Made by a program: the position numbers and the translations under genes
The notes under the pieces: generated by a model
What the model saw: the letters and a program-made list of their open reading frames with translations, nothing else
The model's database searches: none
What the model was told of the DNA's origin: nothing
Assembly (NCBI RefSeq): GCF_010183535.1
Contig: NC_071329.1
Span: 6,076,001 to 6,140,000, forward strand
Direction of reading: 5' to 3'
DNA from: Caenorhabditis remanei
Taxonomy: Eukaryota > Nematoda > Chromadorea > Rhabditida > Rhabditidae
DNA: 64,000 nucleotides
Shown here: one piece after another, positions 9,236 to 19,069 of the stretch
Layout: each line of letters starts with the position of its first letter
How positions within the stretch are numbered: position 1 is the first letter of the stretch

Positions 9236-11471
9236 TCATTTGAAAATATTCTTGATGTAGGCAATCATTCCAGACCGTGCATCACACTTCTTCATCTCGT
9301 CCTCCTCTGGAATATCCGATGTGATTTTGTTGGTTTCCGGGATGTCCTGAAATTTTATTTATTTGTGATGCGGTAACGGTTTAGGCGATTTCTCAAAGAT
9401 GCTCACCTTGATAGTAACCGTCCGATCCCCTGGCTCCGCCTCCTTCTTGAAAATACTCCGTTTTCTCGGTGTGTCTGCAATTGGAAGACAATCCATCGAG
9501 TTTTCCAGTTCCTTATCCGTCTTTTCCACATTCTCCTTGTTCTCAGGATTCTCCTTATTTTCAACTTTTCCAACTACTGACTTCTCATTTTCTGTTTTCA
9601 CGACGGGCGGCTCCAATTTCGAAGTCTCTTGCTTCGCGGGATCTATCACCTTCTCCGAGATCGTGGTAGTTGGAAGAGTGGAAGTGTTGGAACCAGATTT
9701 TGCAAGAGGAACGGGAGCCGGCTCAGCGAGTTGAGTAATGGACGAAGATGGTGTCACATTTGTAGATGATGTTTGAGGAGGGAGGCCAGGAAGTTCCATT
9801 TGTTCGATTTCTTCTTCTTGGGTAAAAGGCAAGTCCATGTCTTCTCCTCTGTCACATATTGGCTGGAAATCGTTATTGTTATGCCAGATTTGCTCGCGTG
9901 CCGCGTCGCGTCATTTAGTATTCTACACTCACAATCTCAAATCCATCTCTTCCTTCGTAACATTTCAACCATGTCAACTCTCGCATTGAGATCTCCAAAG
10001 CATCCGCTTCAAGTGGCAGGCTTACTGTATCTTCTCCTGCAAATTGAATGTAAATCAAACATATAAAAACGCCTCACTCTTCTTCTCCACATTAATCCCC
10101 TTCTCCACACCAATCGCGTACTCTGGAAACTTCTCGGCAAGCTCCGCCTCAAGACTCGGTGCCGGTGAGCTGCGTGCTCCGATTTGACGACAGGCAATTA
10201 TTCTGGAATTAAAAAAAATGAAAAGCGGGAAAAATAGGTTTGATCTACTCAGCGAATCCGTTTTTCTTTGCAGACTGCTCGATTTGCTTCTTGATTTGCT
10301 TTCGAAGTGGTCTTTTGTCTTTGGTCTCGTAGATCTCCTCGTTGACGCCAAGGATTTGATCTCCAACCAAGAAGACGTGGCTAGCTGGGGTCTTCGCACG
10401 GAGCTGAAAATTAGAAATTTGATATGAAGGGAGAGTTGAAGACGTGGGGATTCTGAATCAGTTTTTGATTCCTCGTTATCGCCAAAATGTAGAGAGTTAC
10501 ACAAAACCTTTTTTATCTCGTTGACATATCAAAAGTTTGAAATCGGATTCAGAACCCTCATTTCATCACCTATCCATCTGTATAACTCACATGCTGGACC
10601 AGAACTCTCTTACGATCCGAACACAACATCAATCCAGCATCCTCATTCTGACAATAAATCTTAACCGAAAAGTAGTGAAGCTTCTCTTCCGGAAGCGGTG
10701 CGATTTTATCGATTTGTTCTTTACTCAAACAACTCAAATTCCACGCACGGATTACTGTAATTGCTACAGTAGGACGTCCACGTAATAGGGTGTCCCCGAT
10801 GTAGTCTTTGAGAGATTCAAGTGTCCAAAACGGTGATCCATCGACAATTGTAATTTGATCTCCCGGCATAAATGAAGACATCAAAGGGCGTCTAACAAAA
10901 GTGATCAGTAGATTTCGATTGATATCCACGTGCTCCATAAACTTGCTCCACGTTGTCGCATCGATTTGGATCACAACCGGCAAGAAGTGAGTGGGCGGAG
11001 CTTCTGGTACGGGTACTTGAACGATCGCTTTGCTGGACACAGTTTTACGAATACTGACTGCTTTCCGGATGCTGACCGTTTTTTCCTCTTTCTCATCGGC
11101 TGCTTCCGCTTCGTCCAAGGTGCAATTCTCAGAGCGTTGTTCGGAATTTTGGAGATTTTCAGTGTTGCTCGCTTTCTTTTTGAGCTGAAATACGGAAAAA
11201 TTAAGAAAATTTCAATGCTTCTCATCTCATTTTATTTTGAAGCTATCCGAAATTTGAATGACTTTAGCTTTCCCGTCATATAATTTTCTGCCGGAACATG
11301 AATTTTGAGTCCAGCTCCCCGAGCAACCTCTTCCCCACCTACCTTATACTTGGGCGACCGGACCAACTTCGAGGCCGACATTGTTTTCCTTATCGACCCA
11401 TTATTCACCGGTTTCCGCACTGATTTTGTTTGTTTCTTGTTTTCCTTTTCATTTTCAACACCCGACATCAT
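9236..11471 (-). CDS. PDZ-like two-domain protein, paralogue B
   Basis: Minus-strand exons 11471-11343, 11184-10591, 10403-10249, 10202-10078, 10036-9933, 9862-9407 and 9346-9236 give 557 residues; all phases close. The architecture copies the gene at 5678: Lys-rich N terminus, a PDZ-like block (LPVVIQIDATTW, then LLITFVRRPLMSSFMPGDQI), a second repeat (LRAKTPASHVFLVGDQILGVN), a helical stretch starting RSSPAPSLEAELAEKFPEY, a divergent Pro/Thr/Lys-rich linker, and a conserved tail block ITSDIPEEDEMKKCDA (compare ITSDIGEEADLKDCNE in paralogue A). The third exon is exactly 155 bp in both. Paralogue B has two extra introns, one splitting the fourth exon and one before the tail. Two adjacent ATGs (11471, 11468) are possible starts. 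A likely AATAAA lies at 9202-9207 on the minus strand. Function unknown. Confidence 0.82.
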
Positions 11472-11657
11472 ACAGATCGCCAAATAAACCAATTCCGGAG
11501 GATATTTGAAAGTATTGGAGAGATTTGGTAAAAATAGAAATGATTGGAAATACTGGAGGAGTAGGGATTTTTAGGGGGAAAATAGGAAAAAATCAGAGTC
11601 TGAAAAAAATGGGAACGTGTCACGTAAAAATGATTTCGAGAAAAACAAAATGATGAT

Positions 11658-11727
11658 GCGTTCGGGGGAATCGAACCCCCGTCGAATGCTTGGAAGGCAT
11701 CCATGCTGACCATTACACCACGAACGC
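11658..11727 (-). tRNA. tRNA-Gly(TCC), one base short in the acceptor/T-arm junction
   Basis: It is identical in layout to the other tRNA-Gly copies (anticodon loop CTTCCAA), but the run of C after TTCGATT is five, not six. This removes either the base pairing with position 7 of the acceptor stem or one pair of the T stem, giving 70 nt instead of 71. It may be weakened or non-functional. It forms a head-to-head pair with the plus-strand copy 97 bp away. Confidence 0.8.
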
Positions 11728-11824
11728 GACGAGAGAAACAAGTCTCCTTGCCCTATATAAACGCGGTTGTCTTCTTTGTTTTTTTTCTAGTTTATGTAGG
11801 CATCCTGAAGCCGAAGAGATCACC

Positions 11825-11895
11825 GCGTTCGTGGTGTAATGGTCAGCATGGATGCCTTCCAAGCATTCGACGGGGGTTCGATTCCCCCCGAACGC
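11825..11895 (+). tRNA. tRNA-Gly(TCC)
   Basis: 71 nt: acceptor GCGTTCG/CGAACGC, D arm with TGGTGTAATGGTCAGCAT, anticodon loop CTTCCAA in a GCATTC-type stem, and T arm GGGGG-TTCGATT-CCCCC. No intron. It is the partner of the minus-strand copy at 11658. The spacer between them, including the strings TATATAAACGCGGTT and CTAGTTTATGTAGGCA, recurs in inverted orientation between the pair at 15546/15714. Confidence 0.92.
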
Positions 11896-12529
11896 ATTAT
11901 ACTTTGCTTTTTCCTTCTGTTGAGTCACATGTTGGCTTTTTGCTTCCCATCTCCCTCTCTATTCCATTCACCTTCAAAATATTCATGTGGTATGCAGTAA
12001 CCTCTATTTACTTTTTCCATCTGCGTCTCCTTGTACAAACACTCTCTCCCTCCGTTTCGTTCAGCACTTTTCTTTTGAAAACATTACTAAACAGTTTTAA
12101 AAGCAAAACAGATTACATTGAATTTCGCAAAAAAAGAATGATATTTGTGACATCATCATCTTCGTTTTATTGATTTTTCTCGTCTCGATTCTGGTGCTTG
12201 ATGTCAATCTGAGTCACCTCTTAAGACCAGTATGTAGAGGTCTCTGATAAGAGAAATTCTGTTATCAGGGAGTTTTAGTACTCTGTTTCCTCCTTATTCA
12301 GTCCTTGTCAAACCGTGATTGAGAATTTCTACTTTTGATTTTGCTCATTAAATGTTGAATTTTCGAACGAAAATTTCACATGAAAATTGTTATAAAATAG
12401 TTATTTTCTGTCTGTTCGTAGTTTTATCCGGATGTCCAAATATTCCTTCCTCATTATTAATTGTTTGACATTTGTGTTTGTCCAAGTTTTGTAACTTTCC
12501 CGCTAAACTTCCCATTTTCAGCTCTAAAA
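11896..12529. other. Intergenic spacer and promoter of arrestin gene
   Basis: I see no gene. The last bases are CATTTTCAG followed by CTCTAAAAATG, consistent with a trans-splice acceptor 8 bases before the start codon of the next arrestin gene. Confidence 0.5.
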
Positions 12530-14519
12530 ATGGATGATCTCCGAATCGAGTACGATGCTCCAAATGGTGTTTACTTCCCCGGACAAGCTGTCACCGGAAA
12601 GGTCGTAATTCAGAACCGTGAATGGATTAAAGCAAGATTTCTAAAAATCTGCATTCACGGAGGCGCCCATACGAGTTGGGGAGACACGGAGAGAAGGCAT
12701 AGAATGTATGTTTGTGTGTCCAGATGTCCAATAAAAAAATAATTTCAGGGATGAAAAAGGAAGAAGTGAGCATTACAATGAACACGTTACTTACAATGCA
12801 ACAGTAAACTATTTGAGTGGAGAGTCGATCGCATGGAAATCGACAGATGGCCAGGTGAGGTGGAATTTAAAGAAGTTCGAGGGCTTCTCTCGAGAACACG
12901 AATGATTATATTTGACTGAAATTGAACTATGTTATAGAGCAGACATGGGGCTTTAATTTTGTCGTGTTCACTTTTTGATCCAAGCTATCACCGATTAGTT
13001 ACGGCTCGCGGAAGTGAGCGCATAAATCCTTGTCAGATCTTCTAGGGAAAACTTCTACAAAAAAGTTGTCAATTACAAAAATGTAGATCAAGATTTGATC
13101 TATAATAAATCAAAACCTTGAATTGATCGAGCAGTTCTTGGGTCAGTTACATCATTTCAAAGTTCTATTCCAGAATCGCCTTCCCGCCGGCACCAACGTC
13201 TTCCCATTCGCTTTCTCACTACCCTTCAATTGCCCGCCAAGTTATGAAGGATGTCATGGGCACATTCGTTATTCAGTTCACGTGGAATTGGACAGACCAT
13301 GGAAATTTAATAAGAAGTCGAAAAAGTGTTTCTCTGTGGTTCCGGCTTACGACTTGAACATCACACCAACTGCAGTCAATCCAATGGTGAACACAGCGTC
13401 GAAGAATACGGGATTGATTTTCAAAAAAGGAATGGTCTCGATGACGGTAGGTGTAGATTTGGGAAATGAGGGGTATGGGAAATCCGGACAAATCTTCTCA
13501 CGGCAGTACATCCAAAAGAACTGTTCATTTTTTTGAGACATTCGCAAACGGAGCATCTGGAAAAACCTGTGTCATGACAGACAGACAAACATAATTACGG
13601 GCTTGACAATCATAAAGACGGATATCCAGACAAACCTTGTTACAGACAGACATGTGGACAAAAATACACCAAAAGTCACAGTTTCTTCCAGGTATCGCTC
13701 CCAAAACGTGGCTACGTCGCCGGTGAAATCCTCCCCATCACCATCAACATTGACAACGGATCGAAGGAACCCGTAGTGGCAGTCCGTTCCAAAATGTCTC
13801 AACTATCTCATTTCCATGCCAGTCACGGAACTTCCATGCATTCCACAACTCATACTCATCACAGAAACGACGAAAAGTGTGTGGCAGAGTCGAGAAGAAA
13901 CGTGAACGTCGCCCCGCGGTCTAAGAGTCAAGTGGTCCTTTCCATGAAGATTCCATCGATAGTTCCATCATTCCAATGCCCGATTATCAACGTGGATTAC
14001 TGTATTTCCGTGAAACTTGATACCAATGCAACATTCGGTGGAACTTTGAAAGTCGAGTTCCCTCTCATCATCGGAACCATCCCGATCCGTCAGTTGGCTC
14101 CAACCGGAGCAGCAGCGGCACCTGCTGTCATGCCTACAGTATCCCCATCAGCTCCACCATATCCTGTGATAGGTGGTGGCGTGTCAGGGGTATCCGTGTA
14201 TCCAACTGCTCCATCAGCACCACCGGCAAGTCCGGGACCAATGGGGCCGCCCGGAGGAAGCGGGTTCGGAGGAATCGGCGCAGGAGCTGCTGTAGCAGCG
14301 GCAGGAGCCTCCGCTCCACCTCCATCTTACGAAGAATCAATGTACGGAGTTGGGAAAGTAGAGGATTCTGAGGTAAGTAAGGATACCGGAGAAATCAGAA
14401 AATTAAAGGAGTTTCAGCCATTCGCCCCTCGCTACCCGGTCTACAACAACCTTCCAAATGAGGTCCCTCCATCTCCAGTAGGTCAAGCGCCAGCCTTGCC
14501 AGAGAAAGTTGGATTCTAA
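12530..14519 (+). CDS. Alpha-arrestin domain protein with long Pro/Gly/Ala tail
   Basis: Exons 12530-12705, 12749-12854, 13174-13446, 13692-14372 and 14418-14519 join with matching phases to give 445 residues. The N lobe has IEYDAPNGVYFPGQAVTGKV and LPAGTNVFPFAFSLPFNCPP, then HIRYSVHVELDRPWKF. The C lobe starts VSLPKRGYVAGEILPI and ends near VEFPLIIGTIPIRQL, a common last-strand pattern (cf. ELPIILGTVPV and EFPVIIGTVPI in its neighbours). The tail of about 130 residues is Pro/Ala/Gly-rich with APPPSYEES and APPYPV, PPxY-type motifs. The start lies 8 bases after a TTTTCAG acceptor. Intron 3 contains tandem CAGACAGACA-type words. It is the longest arrestin of the cluster. Predicted cytosolic adaptor linking WW-domain ligases to membrane cargo; family inference. 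Confidence 0.92.
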
Positions 14520-15265
14520 TTATTTTAGTTATTTGTATTTTCGCATTTTTGAAGAAGTTGAATGAAGTTTTGAATTTCAATCAGGCTTGATGAATTTGGG
14601 AATTGGTGGATCACAATTTTCAAGTTTTTAGGTCGAAACGAAGATTTCCATGAAAACTGCATCAATGATATAAATGAGGTCTTACGAACTAGAGGTTCTA
14701 ATTCGTACTGGTTTTAATACGGTCGGTTTTGATTCGTACCGGTTCTGAAACTCATGACTCGCATTACTCGAATAGACCGGCACTCTCTAATTATCCAGAA
14801 TTTTTAAAAATGAACTGAAATTCGAACATTTCAAAAGAAGCGCTAGTTCAATAATAGATTCTCTAGAATTTGCTCAATTTTACCGAAAATTGAGTAAAAT
14901 CCATCCGTAAAACCAAATTTTCCTTAAAATCGTAGTTTTTCATTTTTGAAAATCTCAGAACAGCGGTCGAATGAAATAGACCGACATGCCCGTCTATTAG
15001 AGTAAATACGGTAGTTTGAGAAAATTAATATGACTAATTTGAATGTGCTCTCGGATGTCCAAGATCAATTACTCAATCAATTGTTCTCAATGCTGAGTAA
15101 TTTATTTACGAAACACCCAGCATGCGTCTACTTAGCCACACCCCTCAAACGTCATTCCACTCAGTTTGATAAGAACTCTTTTTATATAGTTTGACCCATC
15201 AGTTTTATTTACTTCCCGCGTGAAAACTTTATTTTTCAACTTTTATTATTTTTCTATTCCCAACT
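14520..15265. other. Intergenic spacer, no gene seen
   Basis: It holds only AT-rich sequence. A TATATAG-like box lies near 15183, about 80 bp before the next arrestin start. Confidence 0.5.
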
Positions 15266-16639
15266 ATGGACCGTTTCGAAATTCAACTCGACCACCCTGC
15301 TGCCACCTACTTCCCGGGTCAACGAGTAACCGGAACCCTTATTTTCAACACCAAAAAGTCTCAAAATGTTGAAGCAATCAATATTCGAGTCAACGGAGAG
15401 ATCAGCGCTGGATGGAAACATTACAATCAACTCTTCCAGGAGCACATCATGTATGCGTCGAAAATGGTTAATCTAGATGGGTTGGAGCAACCAGTCATTG
15501 AAGTAAATTGAATATTTGAAATATAAAAAATAAAAAAAGAGTAATGCGTTCGGGGGGAATCGAACCCCCGTCGAATGCTTGGAAGGCATCCATGCTGACC
15601 ATTACACCACGAACGCGGTAATCATCTCATCTCCAGGGTGCCTACATAAACTAGAAGAAAAACAATGGAGATAACCGCGTTTATATAGGCCAGAAAGACT
15701 CGTCTCTTTCGCTGCGTTCGTGGTGTAATGGTCAGCATGGATGCCTTCCAAGCATTCGACGGGGGTTCGATTCCCCCCGAACGCATTACAATTTTTCCTT
15801 TTTTTTCATTTTTGTACTTTTCAGAAAAATGTGATCCCCCAAGGAGACCACTCTTACCCATTCTCTTTTCCCATTCCTGCTGATTGCGTTCCAAGTTTCG
15901 AAGGGAAGAATGGAGCGGTTCGATACAAGATCCACGTGGAAATTTTGAGAATCAAGAAATCGAAAATGGAGGTGGAAAAAGTGTTTTCTGGTATTTTTCA
16001 ATATCGAAATAGGTGAAAAATTTTGATTTTCAGTTCTGCCATACGTGGATTTGAACAATATTCCGAGAGCTGGACTTCCGTTGGAAGATATTATGTCTTG
16101 GTTGCCAAAGAAAAATACGGAAGTGAAAGTTAAGGTATGGAGACATTCATCCAGATTTATAGACGAACGAGTAAAAATTTCAGTTTTATATTCCCAAGCG
16201 TGGTTTCGTAGCTGGAGATACTATCCCGGTATCCGTAGATATTGAAAATGGATCTTCCTCAAAAATCAAAGAAATCACGATGAAATTGATCCAAATCAAT
16301 CATTTCGAAGCTCAACAACAGACTTCTCACACCGCCAAAGAGTTCTTCAGATTCAATCGAAAAAATATTGAAGAAGAAATTTCAAGCATTCAGAAGAAGT
16401 GTGAAGTTAAGGAACACCTCGAAACACTTCGCTTCGAGTTGCCCATTCCAAAAGAAACGAGACCAACATTCAAGACGAAACTCATTCATTTGGCTTATAA
16501 AGTTGCAATTTCTGTCGGGAATGACAAGAAATTGGAGTGCGAGCTTCCAATTATTCTTGGCACTGTGCCTGTTCAACCAAGGCCACCAAGTTATTCTGTT
16601 GCTGTGGGAATGAGTGGACCACCATGTTATGAAGAGTAG
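15266..16639 (+). CDS. Alpha-arrestin domain protein with two tRNAs in intron 1
   Basis: Exons 15266-15502, 15825-15990, 16034-16134 and 16184-16639 give 319 residues with consistent phases. The N lobe has FEIQLDHPAATYFPGQRVTG and VIPQGDHSYPFSFPIPADC, then GAVRYKIHVEI; the C lobe has FYIPKRGFVAGDTIPVSVD and CELPIILGTVPVQP. The end carries RPPSYS and GPPCYEE, both PPxY motifs. Intron 1 (322 bp) contains a divergent pair of tRNA-Gly genes, so splicing and Pol III transcription share the same DNA. The usual W of the NRPW motif at the end of the N lobe is missing (IHVEILRIKK). A polyadenylation signal AATAAA lies at 16676. A fragment of exon 2 with part of intron 1 is copied at 20776-20931. Confidence 0.9.
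15546..15616 (-). tRNA. tRNA-Gly(TCC) in arrestin intron, antisense
   Basis: 71 nt with intact acceptor GCGTTCG/CGAACGC, anticodon loop CTTCCAA and T arm GGGGG-TTCGATT-CCCCC. It sits in intron 1 of the arrestin gene at 15266, opposite to the gene, head-to-head with the copy at 15714. Confidence 0.92.
15714..15784 (+). tRNA. tRNA-Gly(TCC) in arrestin intron, sense
   Basis: 71 nt, same sequence as the other full copies. It ends 40 bp before the exon-2 boundary at 15825, so a Pol III terminator (TTTTT at 15793-15797, and a second T run at 15801-15806) lies within the intron's pyrimidine tract. Confidence 0.92.
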
Positions 16640-16700
16640 CTAAATCAAGTTTCAGATTTTTTGAAAGGTGTTTTGAATAAATATTTTCTGATTATTGTTG

Positions 16701-16977
16701 TAGACGGGCCTTGTCAACAAAATTTACGGCCCGCCCGGCTCGAAGGCCCGGAAAACCAAATTCAAAAATTCAAACTCTTTTTCGAATTTTTGAATTTTTT
16801 TCGCGAGAAAGTCAAATTTTAGACTATCACTCAGAATTAGAAAAAATTTTGAAAAAGTATAAAAAATTTCAAAAATTTCAAAAAAAAAATTGGTCACTTT
16901 TTTCATTTTTTGATCATTTTTTAAAATCATTTTTTGAAGTCGGGTCTTGAAAATTTTCCGGGCCTTGACAACTATGG
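16701..16977. mobile_element. GGCCCGG-ended inverted-repeat element
   Basis: The left end is CTTGTCAAC..GGCCCGCCCGG and the right end is CCGGGCCTTGACAAC in inverted orientation, with an AT-rich centre of TTTTTGAAATTT runs. Same family as 1214-1478. Confidence 0.5.
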
Positions 16978-18037
16978 AGTTTTCAATATACTTGTAAGTG
17001 GTAATTTTAATCGAGAAGTTCGACAAATCAGTCACCAGTAAAGCTGTGTTCGGATGTCTGTTCAGATTTTTTTCAATCACAAACTGTGGGTCCGCAGTGC
17101 ACCTCTATAGGGTTTCCAATTTTCTGTGGGTCCATATGTGCCGATGTCTAGACTATCCCGATTTTATAGTATCGGGCTGTCTAGTTTTCCAATTTTCCCG
17201 AAATCGCTCTTTTTCAACATTGTGTTTTTCCACGCCTATGCTGAAACAAGTTTTCTTTTTCAAAATTATAATTTTCTCAGTCTCTATCTGTAATACTGTT
17301 AGTCCGAAAATGGAAATATTATATGTTTTCTTTATTTAAATAGTAATCCTGCACGTTTTTGGTTGTGAGATATTCAGTACGTCTACCTAGTTGGTCTCAA
17401 AGTTTTCTGCATTTCTGCAAATTTCTACATCTATATATCTGTGTGTCCCGATATCCGGATGTCCCTCCTTCCCCATCAGTACTATTAATGTCTTCATTTT
17501 ATTTGGTTACTGTCTTTAAGACTTTCCCAATTTCTCTATATCTGTGGATCCAACGCGTCGGTCTGTGTCTGTTTGTCCGGATGTCTGCATCGTCCATAAC
17601 CAAAATATTTCGAAATTCCACGTGTTGTTTTTACCTTCTTAACATCCTCTTTTAACATTCTAACCACCTTACTCATTTTTATTTACACTTTTCTCTTCCT
17701 CTCACTACAAAGTATACCATTTCATTTTTCCCCAAAAAAAATCTTTCCTTTTTCTTCTGAATCATCACTGAAACGAACCTCAATAAAGGTACACGATGTA
17801 CGTCTGGAATGACGTTTAGTCTCACGTTTTTAGCTTTTATTTTATCATTGTTCCGGGCCAAAACATGACGTAAATAAGGGAAATCGGTGTGATAGCGGCG
17901 AGGTTTGAGTTTTTGATGTTTGTATGTGTGTTTGTATAAAAGTAAACGACGGAAAGTGATAAGGTGAAACTAGAGTTTTTTGGTGTTGGTTTTTTTTCCT
18001 TTTATTTTTTTATTGTCTGGCCAAACTGATTACTTAA

Positions 18038-18511
18038 AGGTGGACTAAACTCAACTCTGATACTTTCATAGAATAATGTATGGGTGCCTGTAATTTCATT
18101 TTCATATCGAAAGAATTTTTAAATTCGGTCTGAAATCCTTCTGAAAGCGATCGCCGGTGAGTTTGGGCATTTCGGTGGCCTAGAAATTCGACTTCGGCCA
18201 GGTTAATTTCAACAAATTTTGTCGGGTTTTCGCTTATTTTTGTTGTGTTCTTTCAATAATTTTGAAAGTAAACGGCAAAAGTTGATAGAAACACTACAAA
18301 AATGGTAGAAAAAAACGACGAAAACTTGAAAAAACAACATTTTCGAAAAAGTTTCTAGAATGTTTCACGGCCACTGAAATGCCCAAACTGTTTCGGCGCT
18401 CGTTCTCAGCGGGGAATGGACCGAATTTTAAATGTTTTTCTATATGAAAATGAACTCACAGGTAAACATACATTATTCTATGAAAAAATCAGAGTTGAGT
18501 TTAGTCCACCT
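18038..18511. mobile_element. piggyBac-like MITE with TTAA target sites
   Basis: The ends are AGGTGGACTAAACTCAACTC and GAGTTGAGTTTAGTCCACCT, exact inverted repeats of 20 bp, with the next block (GATACTTTCATAGAATAATG / CATTATTCTATGAAAAAATC) also inverted with a few mismatches. Both sides are flanked by TTAA (18034-18037 and 18512-18515), the piggyBac-type target site. No ORF. A related fragment lies at about 49518-49580 inside another element. Confidence 0.78.
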
Positions 18512-18678
18512 TTAAGTTTAATTATCACGTAACCTGATAATAAGCAAGATACAGCGAATTTAGCAAATCGGAATTTCGAAATATCTCGAAACCGGGTGAC
18601 TTTTTAGTTTCGCGTATTTTTGGCAATCCGGATTGAATTTACTTAACTTTGTAGGGACATGACCATAATTTAAATACC

Positions 18679-18721
18679 AGACTTGTAAAATCCCGGGCCG
18701 GGCCAAAATTTTACAAGTCTG
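18679..18721. repeat. Miniature GGCCCGG palindrome
   Basis: AGACTTGTAAAAT then CCCGGGCCGGG then ATTTTACAAGTCT: a 43-bp near-perfect hairpin with the same tips as the GGCCCGG family but no centre. Probably a deletion derivative. Confidence 0.55.
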
Positions 18722-19069
18722 TTTCAAAGTGTCTCGTGATTATACTCATTCGAACCGTCTCATTGAGCTGATTTTAGAAATTTAACTTTTATGAATTTTG
18801 ACCTGAAAATAACCAAGATACCGCCTATTTTGTAAACCTGAAGTTTTCGCAAGGTTTTGAAATTTTGAATTAAAAAAATATATTTTTGCTTCATTTTTTA
18901 CCAACACATAGGTTTAGGAACACCGACCGGTTCGTGGCGAGACCCGAAAAAGACAATTATTTTAAAAGCTTATCGTGGATATACTCATTCAGAAAATCTG
19001 TATCTCTTTTCATATTTTTCAATATATTTCTCTAATTCCCTCTCTCTTCAATCTAGTTATTCTTTCAGA

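Larger units (their letters stand above)
16640..19069. other. Non-genic spacer with three repeats
   Basis: No supported gene. It contains a GGCCCGG-type element (16701-16977), a TTAA-flanked MITE (18038-18511), a 43-bp palindrome (18679-18721) and several GTCCGGATGTC/CTGTCTG words. ORFs here are interrupted and lack splice support. Confidence 0.55.

Noticed and set aside
10971..11225. 84-residue minus-strand ORF
   Set aside because: Out-of-frame reading of exon 2 of PDZ-like paralogue B.
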